Source of the DNA: Psychroserpens jangbogonensis | GTDB lineage: Bacteria > Bacteroidota > Bacteroidia > Flavobacteriales > Flavobacteriaceae | Assembly (NCBI RefSeq): GCF_000797465.1 | Contig: NZ_JSWG01000007.1 | Span: forward strand, 1 to 64,000 | Length of the DNA stretch: 64,000 nt | Direction of reading: 5' to 3' | Part shown: piece by piece, positions 20,302 to 29,455 of the stretch | Position numbering within the stretch: the stretch's first letter is position 1 | Layout: each line of letters opens with the position of its first letter | Made by a program: the position numbers and the translations under genes | The notes under the pieces: generated by a model | Told to the model about the DNA's origin: nothing | What the model saw: only the letters and a program-made list of their open reading frames with translations | Database searches by the model: none

Positions 20302-20309
20302 CAAATATA
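20302..20309 (-). promoter_or_regulatory. -7 box of the six-gene minus-strand run
   Basis: TATATTTG on the minus strand matches TAnnTTTG exactly, 17 bases before the ATG at 20284. The -33 region is poor. Confidence 0.5.
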
Positions 20310-20363
20310 GAGATTTTATATTTTTTTTAAGTATTTATAACTGTTTTTAAATCCTTATAATTG

Positions 20364-20371
20364 TATTTTTG
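20364..20371 (+). promoter_or_regulatory. -7 box upstream of DUF4834/YfhO unit
   Basis: TATTTTTG, an exact TAnnTTTG match, 15 bases before the ATG at 20387. No clear -33 TTG. Confidence 0.45.
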
Positions 20372-20386
20372 TCTAAATATCTATTT

Positions 20387-20668
20387 ATGTTACAAACAGC
20401 ATCATTCGTGGGTTTTTTTAGAACGATTTTAATTATCCTTTTGGTATATTATGGTATCAAGATTTTAACACGTCTTTTTGCACCATATTTTTTACGATAT
20501 ATGTCTAAAAAGATGCAACAAAAATTTGGAGGACAGTTTCAGCAGCAACAACAGGCTCAAAATCCTAAACAAAAGGAAGGAGAGACTGTTATAGATAAAG
20601 TTCCTCAACAACATAAATCTTCAGATAAAAGTGTAGGTGAGTACGTAGATTACGAAGAAATTGAGTAA
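20387..20668 (+). CDS. DUF4834 family small membrane protein
   Basis: 93 residues from ATG 20387 (MLQTASFVGF); the in-frame TTG at 20369 lies within the -7 box and is rejected. One membrane helix (~8-30) is followed by a basic amphipathic stretch (FLRYMSKKMQQKFG), a Gln-rich linker and a polar tail ending VDYEEIE. This matches the small DUF4834 family of Bacteroidota; its role is unknown. A TATTTTTG -7 box lies at 20364-20371. The YfhO gene follows 28 bases later. Confidence 0.82.
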   Translation: MLQTASFVGFFRTILIILLVYYGIKILTRLFAPYFLRYMSKKMQQKFGGQFQQQQQAQNPKQKEGETVIDKVPQQHKSSDKSVGEYVDYEEIE

Positions 20669-20696
20669 ATTTCGACCTCATTGATAATTCTATTCC

Positions 20697-23138
20697 ATGC
20701 CATTATCTTTTAAAAAATTCATTCCACATCTTTTAGTTTTAATTGGTTTTGTGGTTATTTCTTTAGCTTATTTTAGTCCTGTTTTACAAGGAAAGCAAAT
20801 CTTTCAAAGTGATATCATGCACTATATTGGCATGTCTAAACAACAGAAAGATTTTAAAGTACAATCTGGCGAAGAAACGTATTGGACAAATAGTGCTTTT
20901 GGAGGTATGCCAACCTATCAATTAGGAGCAAAATACCCACATAACTACATTAAGAAATTAGATTTATCACTTCGATTTTTACCAAGACCAGCAGATTATC
21001 TATTTATTTATTTTTTAGGGTTTTATGTGCTTTTACTTGTATTAAAAGTTGAATATAAATTAGCAGCGCTTGGAGCCTTGGCTTTTGGATTTTCAACCTA
21101 TCTCATTATTATTCTTGGTGTTGGTCATAATAGTAAAGCACATGCTATTGCATATATGCCATTAGTACTTGCTGGAATTGTACTCACATTCCGTAAAAAA
21201 TACGTTTTAGGTTTCTTATTAACAACAGTTGCATTGGCTCTTGAAATCTGTGCGAATCATTTCCAAATGACGTATTATTTAATGTTGTTGGTTATTGTTT
21301 TAGGAATCGCATACCTTATTGATGCATATAGAAAACAGCTATTACCACATTTCTTTAAGACTGTTGGTATTTTGGTTGTTGCGGTGATACTTTCTGTTGC
21401 CTTAAATGCTACTAATGTGTTAGCAACTCAAGAATATGTAAAAGAAAGCACACGTGGTAAAAGCGAATTAACCATTAATCCTGATGGTTCTCCAAGGGAA
21501 GTGACTTCTGGTTTGAGTAAAGAATACATTACCGAATATAGTTACGGACTTAAAGAAACGTTTAACTTATTTATTCCTAGGTTTTTAGGAGGTGGTAGTG
21601 GAGAAGATGTTGGTAAGGATTCCGAGTTATATAAATTTTATACTAACATTGGTGCAAGTCCGATAGAAGCCCTAAATGAAGTAAAAAATTCGCCAACATA
21701 TTGGGGAGATCAAACCATTGTTGAAGCTCCGGCTTACGTTGGAGCGGTAGTTCTGTTTTTGTTTGTTTTTGCATTATTCTTAGTAAAAGGCAGACTGAAA
21801 TGGTGGCTAGTTGGAGGTAGTTTATTATCCTTGATTTTATCTTATGGAGATAGCGAACCATTTGCCTTTATAACCAACTTCTTTATTGATTATGTGCCGT
21901 TATATAACAAGTTTAGAGCAGTAAGTTCAATTCAGGTCGTTCTTGAATTATGTATTCCTGTTCTCGCTATTTTCGGATTATCACGATTGTTCAATCAGTA
22001 TGAAAAGGATGAAGATAAACTGAAAGCCTTAAAATTTTCGGCATTAATAGCTGGAGGACTTGCTTTACTTTTCTTAGTATTTAAAGGGACTTTCGATTTT
22101 GTAGGTGCTAATGATGGTTATTACAGACAAACCTATGGTCAATATGGAGAAGCATTTGTTGATGCTTTACGAGAAGACCGAAAATCATTTTTTACACTAG
22201 ATACGTTGCGTACGCTAGTTTTAGTGTTATTGTCAGCTGGAACGATTTTTATGTTCTTAAGAAAGAAGCTTTCAGAAACTATAGTAGTTGTTGTGTTTGC
22301 CGCTTTGATTTTATTTGATTTAGTTGGAGTTGATAGACGTTATGTAAATAATGATAACTTCGTTTCTGCAATAAAAGTTACTAAGCCATACCAAGCTAAT
22401 GCGGCAGATCTACAAATTTTGAAAGACGATGGTCATTTTAGAGTTTTAGATATCTCTGAAGAAGGTAGTAGAGCTCCAGCAAAAGCAGCATACTTTCATA
22501 ATTCATTAAATGGTTATCATGCGGCCAAATTGAAACGTTTTGATGAATTGTACGATTTTCATATTTCTCGAAACAATATGAATGTATTGAACATGCTTAA
22601 TACAAAATTCATCATAGCTGAAGAAGAAGGTCAGGTCTTTCCATATGAAAATGAAGATGCTAATGGTAATGCTTGGTTCGTAAGCTCTTTAGAGAAGGTG
22701 AGTAGTGCTAATGAAGAAATTCAAAAGCTAGATAGTTTAAATACAAGCATTAAAGCGATTACAACATCTGAAGCCTTAAGTACAAAACAATTCATTGTTG
22801 ATTCTACAGGCAGCATTAAACTGACAGAATACAAGCCAAATTATTTAAAATATATTTCATCTAATAATAGCGTAGGCTATGCTGTGTTTTCTGAAATGCA
22901 TTATGGAAAAGGTTGGCAAGCTTATTTAGATGGAAAAGAAGTGCCACACCAACGTGTAAATTATGTATTAAGAGGATTAGAAATTCCTTCAGGAGAACAT
23001 AATATTGAATTTAAGTTTGAACCACAAGTCGTAAAAACAGGAAGTAGCATTGCATTGGCAAGCTCTATACTTTTCGGATTGTTACTGCTAGGAGGATTGT
23101 TTGTAGAGTTTAAAAAGAAAACCAATGAAAGTGCATAA
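20697..23138 (+). CDS. YfhO family membrane protein
   Basis: 813 residues from ATG 20697. Around a dozen membrane segments in the first ~550 residues, with large extracytoplasmic loops, then a soluble C-terminal domain (~560-780) and a last membrane helix (SSIALASSILFGLLLLGGLF). YfhO proteins belong to the GT-C-like superfamily and glycosylate lipoteichoic acid in Firmicutes; in flavobacteria the substrate is unknown. FWNSAFGGMPTYQ-type loop residues (here TNSAFGGMPTYQLGAKYP) are typical. The following glycosyltransferase gene overlaps its end by 14 bases, so the pair is translationally linked. Confidence 0.9.
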   Translation: MPLSFKKFIPHLLVLIGFVVISLAYFSPVLQGKQIFQSDIMHYIGMSKQQKDFKVQSGEETYWTNSAFGGMPTYQLGAKYPHNYIKKLDLSLRFLPRPADYLFIYFLGFYVLLLVLKVEYKLAALGALAFGFSTYLIIILGVGHNSKAHAIAYMPLVLAGIVLTFRKKYVLGFLLTTVALALEICANHFQMTYYLMLLVIVLGIAYLIDAYRKQLLPHFFKTVGILVVAVILSVALNATNVLATQEYVKESTRGKSELTINPDGSPREVTSGLSKEYITEYSYGLKETFNLFIPRFLGGGSGEDVGKDSELYKFYTNIGASPIEALNEVKNSPTYWGDQTIVEAPAYVGAVVLFLFVFALFLVKGRLKWWLVGGSLLSLILSYGDSEPFAFITNFFIDYVPLYNKFRAVSSIQVVLELCIPVLAIFGLSRLFNQYEKDEDKLKALKFSALIAGGLALLFLVFKGTFDFVGANDGYYRQTYGQYGEAFVDALREDRKSFFTLDTLRTLVLVLLSAGTIFMFLRKKLSETIVVVVFAALILFDLVGVDRRYVNNDNFVSAIKVTKPYQANAADLQILKDDGHFRVLDISEEGSRAPAKAAYFHNSLNGYHAAKLKRFDELYDFHISRNNMNVLNMLNTKFIIAEEEGQVFPYENEDANGNAWFVSSLEKVSSANEEIQKLDSLNTSIKAITTSEALSTKQFIVDSTGSIKLTEYKPNYLKYISSNNSVGYAVFSEMHYGKGWQAYLDGKEVPHQRVNYVLRGLEIPSGEHNIEFKFEPQVVKTGSSIALASSILFGLLLLGGLFVEFKKKTNESA

Positions 23139-24414
23139 AAAAGCACTTATTATCACGTACTATTGGCCACCAGCTGGAGGCCCAGGAGTTCAGCGATGGT
23201 TGAAATTTGTAAAATATCTTCCAGAATTCGGTGTAGAGCCTATTGTATATTGTCCAGAAAACCCGAATTACCCAATTATTGATGAGAGCTTGTTAGATGA
23301 GATTTCTGAAGAGATTACCATTTTAAAACATACCATTAAAGAACCGTATGGCTTAGCCAATCTGTTGTCTAAAAAGAGTTCTAAGCAAATTAGTTCTGGT
23401 GTGATTCCGAAGCAGATGAAACAAACATTTATCCAGAAGTTATTGCTTTACATTCGTGGTAATTTCTTTATTCCTGATGCGCGAAAAAATTGGATAAAGC
23501 CTTCGGTATCGTTTCTTTCAGAATATATTTCAAAACACCAAATAGATACGATTATCACAACAGGACCACCACATAGTTTGCATCTCATCGGACTTCAGTT
23601 AAAGCAAAAATTAGATATCAAATGGTATGCAGATTTTAGAGATCCTTGGACAACTATAGGTTATCACAAACAATTAAAATTATCGAAGTCATCCGCAAAA
23701 AAACATAGAGAATTTGAGTCTCAAGTGCTTCAAACTGCAGATCAAATTATAGTTACTAGCGAAAACACTAAAAAGGAATTTGCAGCAAAAACGAAACAAC
23801 CAATTACAGTGATTACTAATGGTTATGACGCACATCATATTGAACGACCAGAGAAGGATTCAAAATTCACTATTGCTCATATTGGCTCTTTATTATCTGA
23901 ACGTAATCCAAAACAGTTGTGGGAAGCGTTAAGTGAGTTAGTAAAAGAAAACCAATCTTTTTCAGACGCATTTCAATTACAACTTATAGGAGTTGTTAGT
24001 GATGATATTATGGAAACTATTAACCAGTTTGGATTAGCTAACAATGTCAAAGCCCTAGGTTATGTGTCTCATGAAAATGCAATAAAAGCACAAATGAGTT
24101 CTAGGTTATTGTTGTTGGTTGAAATCGATTCCGAAGACACCAAAGTGATAATTCCTGGAAAATTGTTTGAATATATGGTTTCAGAAACCCCTATCATTGC
24201 TGTCGGTCCGAAAGACTCAGATGTAGAAGTGATTTTGAAGTCGACTAATACAGGTCAGTATTTTTACTATGATCAAAAGCAAATAATAAAATCTCAGATT
24301 TTATCGTACTTTGAGGCTTATAAAGCCAATTCATTGACGGTAAATGCAATTGGATTACAGCAATACAGTAGAAAAGCATTAACCAAGTCACTAGCCGATT
24401 TACTTAAGGATTAG
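23125..24414 (+). CDS. Glycosyltransferase family 4-like protein
   Basis: 429 residues from ATG 23125, inside the end of the YfhO gene. The N-terminal GT-B half starts KALIITYYWPPAGGPGVQRW, with the glycine-rich acceptor loop; the C-terminal half has the strand-loop-helix FTIAHIGSLLSERNPKQLW and the donor-site region LLLVEIDSEDTKVIIPGKLFEYMVSE, where an acidic residue precedes the KxxEY segment. It probably adds a sugar to a surface polysaccharide or lipid-linked glycan; donor and acceptor are unknown. Its neighbours YfhO and a flippase support that role. Confidence 0.87.
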   Translation: MKVHKKALIITYYWPPAGGPGVQRWLKFVKYLPEFGVEPIVYCPENPNYPIIDESLLDEISEEITILKHTIKEPYGLANLLSKKSSKQISSGVIPKQMKQTFIQKLLLYIRGNFFIPDARKNWIKPSVSFLSEYISKHQIDTIITTGPPHSLHLIGLQLKQKLDIKWYADFRDPWTTIGYHKQLKLSKSSAKKHREFESQVLQTADQIIVTSENTKKEFAAKTKQPITVITNGYDAHHIERPEKDSKFTIAHIGSLLSERNPKQLWEALSELVKENQSFSDAFQLQLIGVVSDDIMETINQFGLANNVKALGYVSHENAIKAQMSSRLLLLVEIDSEDTKVIIPGKLFEYMVSETPIIAVGPKDSDVEVILKSTNTGQYFYYDQKQIIKSQILSYFEAYKANSLTVNAIGLQQYSRKALTKSLADLLKD

Positions 24415-24440
24415 CTTTAAAATTTCAGAATTTTAAATTT

Positions 24441-25901
24441 ATGGGAATAGTCATTAACCAGTCGTTTAAAAACACAATTACTACCTATCTTGGTTTTGGG
24501 CTTGGTGCTATTAATACCTTATTCCTGTACACCGAGTTTATGAGCGACCAATACTATGGTTTGGTGGCTTATATCTTATCTACAGCAAATATTATGATGC
24601 CTTTAATGGCTTTTGGTGTTCATAATACAATGATCAAATATTATTCAACATTTAAAACCAAAAACTCACTTAATAGTTTTATGACATTGATGTTGTTTTT
24701 GCCATTAGCGTTGACAATTCCAATTGGTATTATTGGTTATTTAAGTTACGATTCTATTGCAAGTTGGTTATCGCAAAAAAACGGCATTGTTGAAGATTAC
24801 CTTTGGTATATCCTTATTACGGCATTTGCAATGGCTTATTTTGAAGTCTTTTTTGCTTGGGTAAAAGTGCAAATGAAAACAGTGTTTGGAAACTTCATGA
24901 AAGAGGTCTTTCATAGAGTAGGTGTTATGATATTGTTATTTGCATTGTATTTTGAATGGATAGCTGTTGAACAATTCCTAATTGGCTTAGTTGGAGTTTA
25001 TATACTAAGAATGATAGCAATGCTAGTAAATGCCTTTTATATTAGACTTCCTGTCTTTCGATTTAATAAAATTGATAGACTTAGTTCTATATTGAAATAC
25101 TCTAGTCTAATAATTATTGCAGGTTCTATTGCAACTATGATATTAGACATAGATAAGTTTATGCTTAATAACTATATTGAAATTGAAAAAATAGCTTATT
25201 ACAGTGTTGCTACATTTATAGCAACAGTTATTGCAGTGCCACAGAGAGCGATGCATCAAATCATGATGCCATTAACCGCTAAATTTATAAACGATAATAA
25301 TAGAGAAGAACTCAATGACTTATATGAGCGTAGTTCCCTAACTTTATATATTATTAGTGGCTTTATTTTCTTATTAATCGTATTGAATATTAACGAGCTC
25401 TATAATATTATTCCCGAAGAGTTTTCTGGGGGAATTGTTGTTGTTTTCTTAATTAGTATTGCCAAACTCTATGATAATCTTTTAGGAAATAACAATGCTA
25501 TTTTATTTAATAGTGATTACTATAGAATGGTCCTTGTGTTTGGTGTGATACTGGCTATTTGTGCCATTATACTCAATGTTATTTTGATTCCTTTGTATGG
25601 AATTAATGGTTCTGCATTAGCAACTTTAATAGCTGTTGTAGTATACAATACTATAAAAGTGGTATTTGTAAAAATGAAATTTGATATGTTGCCATTTACA
25701 ACGCAGACTTTGAAGATTTCAGGTTTACTTATTCTTTGTGTTCTTACATTCTATTTTTGGGAATTCCCATTTAATGCATACATCAATATTTTATTGAAAT
25801 CTTTACTAGTTGGAGTAGTGTATGGTCTTTTGGTGTATAAGCTTAATGTTTCTGAAGATATTTCGGAGATGTTTAATAAGTACCTAAAATTGAAAAAGTA
25901 G
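24441..25901 (+). CDS. Polysaccharide flippase (MATE/Wzx-like superfamily)
   Basis: 486 residues from ATG 24441. Twelve to fourteen predicted membrane segments in the pattern of the polysaccharide-synthesis (MVF/Wzx) family, starting INQSFKNTITTYLGFGLGAI. It probably moves lipid-linked oligosaccharides across the inner membrane. It is the last gene of the DUF4834-YfhO-GT4 unit, 26 bases after the glycosyltransferase. No polymerase or ligase gene is next to it, so the pathway is incomplete within this window. Confidence 0.87.
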   Translation: MGIVINQSFKNTITTYLGFGLGAINTLFLYTEFMSDQYYGLVAYILSTANIMMPLMAFGVHNTMIKYYSTFKTKNSLNSFMTLMLFLPLALTIPIGIIGYLSYDSIASWLSQKNGIVEDYLWYILITAFAMAYFEVFFAWVKVQMKTVFGNFMKEVFHRVGVMILLFALYFEWIAVEQFLIGLVGVYILRMIAMLVNAFYIRLPVFRFNKIDRLSSILKYSSLIIIAGSIATMILDIDKFMLNNYIEIEKIAYYSVATFIATVIAVPQRAMHQIMMPLTAKFINDNNREELNDLYERSSLTLYIISGFIFLLIVLNINELYNIIPEEFSGGIVVVFLISIAKLYDNLLGNNNAILFNSDYYRMVLVFGVILAICAIILNVILIPLYGINGSALATLIAVVVYNTIKVVFVKMKFDMLPFTTQTLKISGLLILCVLTFYFWEFPFNAYINILLKSLLVGVVYGLLVYKLNVSEDISEMFNKYLKLKK

Positions 25902-25927
25902 TTTAACTAACTTATATAAACGGGAAA

Positions 25928-25965
25928 ATCCCATAAGGTGCTTTAAGGCATACTGCTTATGGGAT
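25928..25965 (-). terminator. Hairpin after the 26005-27204 gene
   Basis: Ten-base arms ATCCCATAAG/CTTATGGGAT around an 18-base loop that itself holds short complementary GC. On the minus strand it is followed by TTTT. It lies about 40 bases after the stop at 26005. Confidence 0.6.
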
Positions 25966-26004
25966 GTTCCAACTAACCAACCAAAATTTTAATATTTTTA
26001 GAAC

Positions 26005-27204
26005 TTATCTTGTTCTTTTTGTTTTTGAACTTGAGCGGTTTTGCGTAGTTCTTTTACTTGCTTTTTTAGCTTGAGAATTACTTCTATTTTGCTTAACAGC
26101 TTTCGATGTACTTACGCTTCGCTTGTTACTAGATATACGAGTATTAGATGTTTTTGGTTTTCTAATTGACGCATTTTTTTTAACCGTTCTAGTGTTTGCT
26201 TTATTATTAGACACAGAAGTATTGGTTCTGGTCACATTTTGTCTTGTATTTGTAGCACTTCTGTCATTTGTTCTTCTAGTTGTGGTAGATAAACTTCTAG
26301 TGTTTGTGCTTCTCGTATTGCCATTAGTAGATAAGCTACCAGTGTTATTATCTCGTCTTGTATTACTTGAGATGCTTCTATTATCGTTACTTCTTGTCCC
26401 ATTGTTAATTGAAAGAGAACGTGTCGTGTTTCTTCCAGAAGTACTAGTTAACGCTCTATCATTATTTCTAGTAGAAGTACTTCTAACGGTTCTATCGTTA
26501 CCTCTTGTAGTAGCTTCTTGACTATATCTTGTATTTACACTATTTCCTCTTCTGCCAGTTGTAGCAACTGTATTACGTCGACCATTAACTCTTACAAGTT
26601 GTCTGTAATTATCTCTATAAGGTCTGTAATATGTGTGTCTTACAGGTGTATAATACTGTCTGTATGGTCTAGCGTAAACAACGCAGTAATTTATTGGTGG
26701 AATAACGTAATAACTGTGCCATGGTCTAAACACATAAGCTCTGTTGTATACATTAATATATCCTGTGTAATGTGTATATAAATTATGACTATTATAATGA
26801 ACATAAAGCCCTCCAACTCGAGCAATTCTCCCATAGTTATTATAATGAATGTTTATGTGACCAACTTGTGATACGCGTCCATAATAATCATAAAAGATAG
26901 CTGTGTTCTCTATTTGAAGAATAGCTCCAAAATCGTCATACTGAACATAAGGATTGTAATCATATCCAGAGTTGAAACTAATAGACACTCCTGGTGTGTT
27001 AACTCCTACGTTAACATTTGGACCATAATCTTGCATGTAAAAATCAAACTGACCATCAGGAAAGATTGAAAATTCAATACCGTTTTCAACAAATATGAAA
27101 GAATTACCATAACCTTTAACAAAGTTGTTTGATATGTTGTTGGTTGCGAAAACTGATGTTCCTCCGAGGAATAAAACAGTCATAAGTATAATTAATTTTT
27201 TCAT
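26005..27204 (-). CDS. Secreted beta-repeat protein with Ser/Thr/Asn/Arg-rich tail (paralogue A)
   Basis: 399 residues from ATG 27204. A signal peptide (MKKLIILMTVLFLGGTSVFA) is followed by a conserved block FVENGIEFSIFPDGQFDFYM and tandem ~16-residue units such as YDYYGRVSQVGHINIH and YNNYGRIARVGGLYVH. A Tyr/Pro/Arg-rich stretch follows (~160-200). The final ~200 residues are low complexity, dominated by Ser, Thr, Asn and Arg, and very basic. The next gene (27450-28136) encodes a paralogue sharing the first two parts but lacking this tail. Function unknown; the basic tail could bind DNA, polysaccharide or cell wall, but that is only a guess. Confidence 0.75.
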   Translation of the reverse strand: MKKLIILMTVLFLGGTSVFATNNISNNFVKGYGNSFIFVENGIEFSIFPDGQFDFYMQDYGPNVNVGVNTPGVSISFNSGYDYNPYVQYDDFGAILQIENTAIFYDYYGRVSQVGHINIHYNNYGRIARVGGLYVHYNSHNLYTHYTGYINVYNRAYVFRPWHSYYVIPPINYCVVYARPYRQYYTPVRHTYYRPYRDNYRQLVRVNGRRNTVATTGRRGNSVNTRYSQEATTRGNDRTVRSTSTRNNDRALTSTSGRNTTRSLSINNGTRSNDNRSISSNTRRDNNTGSLSTNGNTRSTNTRSLSTTTRRTNDRSATNTRQNVTRTNTSVSNNKANTRTVKKNASIRKPKTSNTRISSNKRSVSTSKAVKQNRSNSQAKKASKRTTQNRSSSKTKRTR

Positions 27205-27387
27205 AATTGTAAGGGTTTTTTGTTACAACTGATAATAAACAATTAGTGTGCCAGAAATTCTTATGACATTGTAAAATATTGAATATCAATATTATAAATA
27301 ATAAATTAAAGATTAGTGTTCTGTTTTTATTATGAGAGAACTATTTGAATTCATTCGGAACTGTTAGACTATTATTTTATATATAAA

Positions 27388-27420
27388 AATCCCGAAGGCT
27401 TGGGGAAGCGCTTCGGGATT
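27388..27420 (-). terminator. Terminator of the 27450-28136 gene
   Basis: AATCCCGAAG/CTTCGGGATT arms with an inner GCTT/AAGC stem and a GGGG loop. On the minus strand it is followed by TTTATAT. It lies 30 bases after the stop. Confidence 0.8.
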
Positions 27421-27449
27421 GATAACTCATGTTAGTATTTAGGGATGAG

Positions 27450-28136
27450 TTATGATCGTTTAAATTTTTTGTTTTTCTTCGTTTTTTTGATTTTACCATT
27501 CTTTCTGTAGTAGTAAAAACCCTCGTCATAATCATCTATATCATTTATAGTGGTAAAGTTATTGCCACCATGACCAGAACCAACACCACAGTTTAATTCT
27601 GCGTTATAATGGTTTACAATTCCTGAAGTATGAATTAATTCTCCCCTACGATTGTAATTAACTCGAAGTCCACCAACTTGTTTAAGTAGGCCATTTCCTC
27701 TTTGGTAACTCATATATACAGATCCAGCACGTTTAATTCTACCACTTCTATCATAGTTAATAAATACATTTCCGATTCTACGAACTTGTCCATTATTATC
27801 ATGTGTAATAACCACACCTCTTGGTCTTGGGTTAGAATAGGGAACTCTACTTACTGCTCCAGGAGCTCCATAAGTTGAATTTACAGAGGTTCTTCGTGTA
27901 TTCGATCTGTAATACACATTTGATGTATTGTTTGTAATTTCAGTATTGAAATCGAAACTTCCATCTGGAAAAATTAAAAATTCTACACCTCGTTCAATGA
28001 ACACTATAGGTTCGGCAAAACGAAAGCGAGCACTATCAAAATCTTCCCCATTTGAAACAGCATGTCCTGCTGTTGTCGCTGTTGCTGATGTTAATCCTAT
28101 TAACACCGCTGCAATAAAAAGTAATTGCTTTTTCAT
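27450..28136 (-). CDS. Secreted beta-repeat protein (paralogue B)
   Basis: 228 residues from ATG 28136. A signal peptide (MKKQLLFIAAVLIGLTSATA) is followed by the same block as paralogue A (VFIERGVEFLIFPDGSFDFN), then four tandem ~17-residue units (HDNNGQVRRIGNVFINY, DRSGRIKRAGSVYMSY, RGNGLLKQVGGLRVNY, NRRGELIHTSGIVNHY). The repeats should form successive beta-hairpins. The C terminus is short and Lys-rich (KKTKKNKKFKRS). No enzyme motif. It is in tandem with paralogue A, 245 bases upstream of it and separated by a terminator, so the two genes are transcribed separately. Confidence 0.75.
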   Translation of the reverse strand: MKKQLLFIAAVLIGLTSATATTAGHAVSNGEDFDSARFRFAEPIVFIERGVEFLIFPDGSFDFNTEITNNTSNVYYRSNTRRTSVNSTYGAPGAVSRVPYSNPRPRGVVITHDNNGQVRRIGNVFINYDRSGRIKRAGSVYMSYQRGNGLLKQVGGLRVNYNRRGELIHTSGIVNHYNAELNCGVGSGHGGNNFTTINDIDDYDEGFYYYRKNGKIKKTKKNKKFKRS

Positions 28137-28357
28137 AATTATAGGTTTTTAGATTTTACCATCGTTTCCAACTCGTTTGGAAACTTTTAGGTCTACATTA
28201 TTTGTTTGAATTATTTCAATATGCGTGCCAAAATTGTAAAACACTGAACATCAGCACTCTAAAAAAGTATTTTGATCCGGTTATAAGTTCTAAGAATAAA
28301 CCAAACCTATTTACATCTAATTTTTTATTACATTTATATCACTAACCAATAGTTGAT

Positions 28358-29455
28358 ATGTCAGACCAACCATTAATCACTTCAAATGAGCCTTCAAATT
28401 GCCAAAATTGCGATTCTATTGTAGAAAAAGCGTTTGAATTTTGCCCACATTGTGGACAAAAGACTAACGATGACCTTACTATTAGTGTCTTATTTTATAA
28501 CACGATTAGCAATTACTTTTCATTTGATGCTCGTTTTTTCAAAAGTTTTGTGCCTTTGATGTTTAGACCTGGATATTTAGCTGAAAAATTTTTAGAAGGC
28601 AAGCGATTATTGTATTTGCATCCTGCTCAGATGTACTTGTTCATTTCTGTGGTTTTCTTTTTTATCATTTCGTTTAGTACAAGAGAATTGGTGCAAGAAG
28701 CCAATAAAATGAATGAAAAAGTAGCAAAGTCAGAGTTTGTAAATAACGGAGTTGATGCTTCTAAACCTGCTTTAGATTCCATTCAAATGGAGAAGATATT
28801 GAGTCCGCTCAAGGATAATCAGCAAATTATGGGACTTAAAGATTCTGATATAAAATTAGCAGATTCCTTACTGAAAACTGAAGGTGTTATGCCAAAAAAT
28901 GTAGGCACTTCATGGGATTTTGATAAAGAAAAAGTAGATTCGTTAGTTGCAGCTGGTGCAGAAAAAGATGTTATATATAAAGAAATGGGCATGTCTGATG
29001 ATCCCAGTTTTTTTGAAAAACGCCTTTTTGCGAGAATGTTGAGTTTGGTTAAAGGGCAAGGCGCAGGCTCGATTGTTCAGGCCTTTTTTGATAGTATCCC
29101 AATTTCAATGTTTTTCTTACTTCCGTTTTTTGCTTTAATACTTAAGATTTTCTATTACAATAAAGGGAGGTATGTGTTTCATTTGGTTTTCAGTTTCTAT
29201 TACTTTTCATTCATATTTACAGTATTTAGTATTCTTTTTGCTGTAAATAGATTTGTGTATGATATACCTGATTGGATAGATTGGTTGATTGCTTTTTCTA
29301 CGTATTTGTATTTCTTATTTGCTTTAATACGCTTTTACAAACAGCATTGGTTCCTTACTTGGGTGAAAAGTAGTTTAATTAGTCTAGTGTTTTTTCTGTT
29401 AGTAATACCTACTGCTTTTGGTATACTGTTAGCATTTTCATTTTTCACGACCTAA
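28358..29455 (+). CDS. DUF3667 domain-containing membrane protein with zinc ribbon
   Basis: 365 residues from ATG 28358. A four-Cys zinc ribbon (Cys15, Cys18, Cys29, Cys32 in CQNC and CPHC) is followed by the DUF3667 core (NYFSFDARFFKSFVPLMFRP) and membrane segments near ~88-105, 240-265, 275-300, 310-325 and 340-362. A long hydrophilic segment lies between the first and the later helices. The function is unknown; it is a common Bacteroidota family. A near -7 box (TACATTTA, 28329-28336) lies upstream. Its stop overlaps the convergent uvrA stop by 4 bases. Confidence 0.88.
   Translation: MSDQPLITSNEPSNCQNCDSIVEKAFEFCPHCGQKTNDDLTISVLFYNTISNYFSFDARFFKSFVPLMFRPGYLAEKFLEGKRLLYLHPAQMYLFISVVFFFIISFSTRELVQEANKMNEKVAKSEFVNNGVDASKPALDSIQMEKILSPLKDNQQIMGLKDSDIKLADSLLKTEGVMPKNVGTSWDFDKEKVDSLVAAGAEKDVIYKEMGMSDDPSFFEKRLFARMLSLVKGQGAGSIVQAFFDSIPISMFFLLPFFALILKIFYYNKGRYVFHLVFSFYYFSFIFTVFSILFAVNRFVYDIPDWIDWLIAFSTYLYFLFALIRFYKQHWFLTWVKSSLISLVFFLLVIPTAFGILLAFSFFTT

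Noticed and set aside
26123-26781. Two plus-strand ORFs of 132 and 87 codons
   Set aside because: They are antisense to the low-complexity 3' part and the repeats of the 26005-27204 gene; the Leu/Val- and Ser-rich composition is a by-product of that strand.
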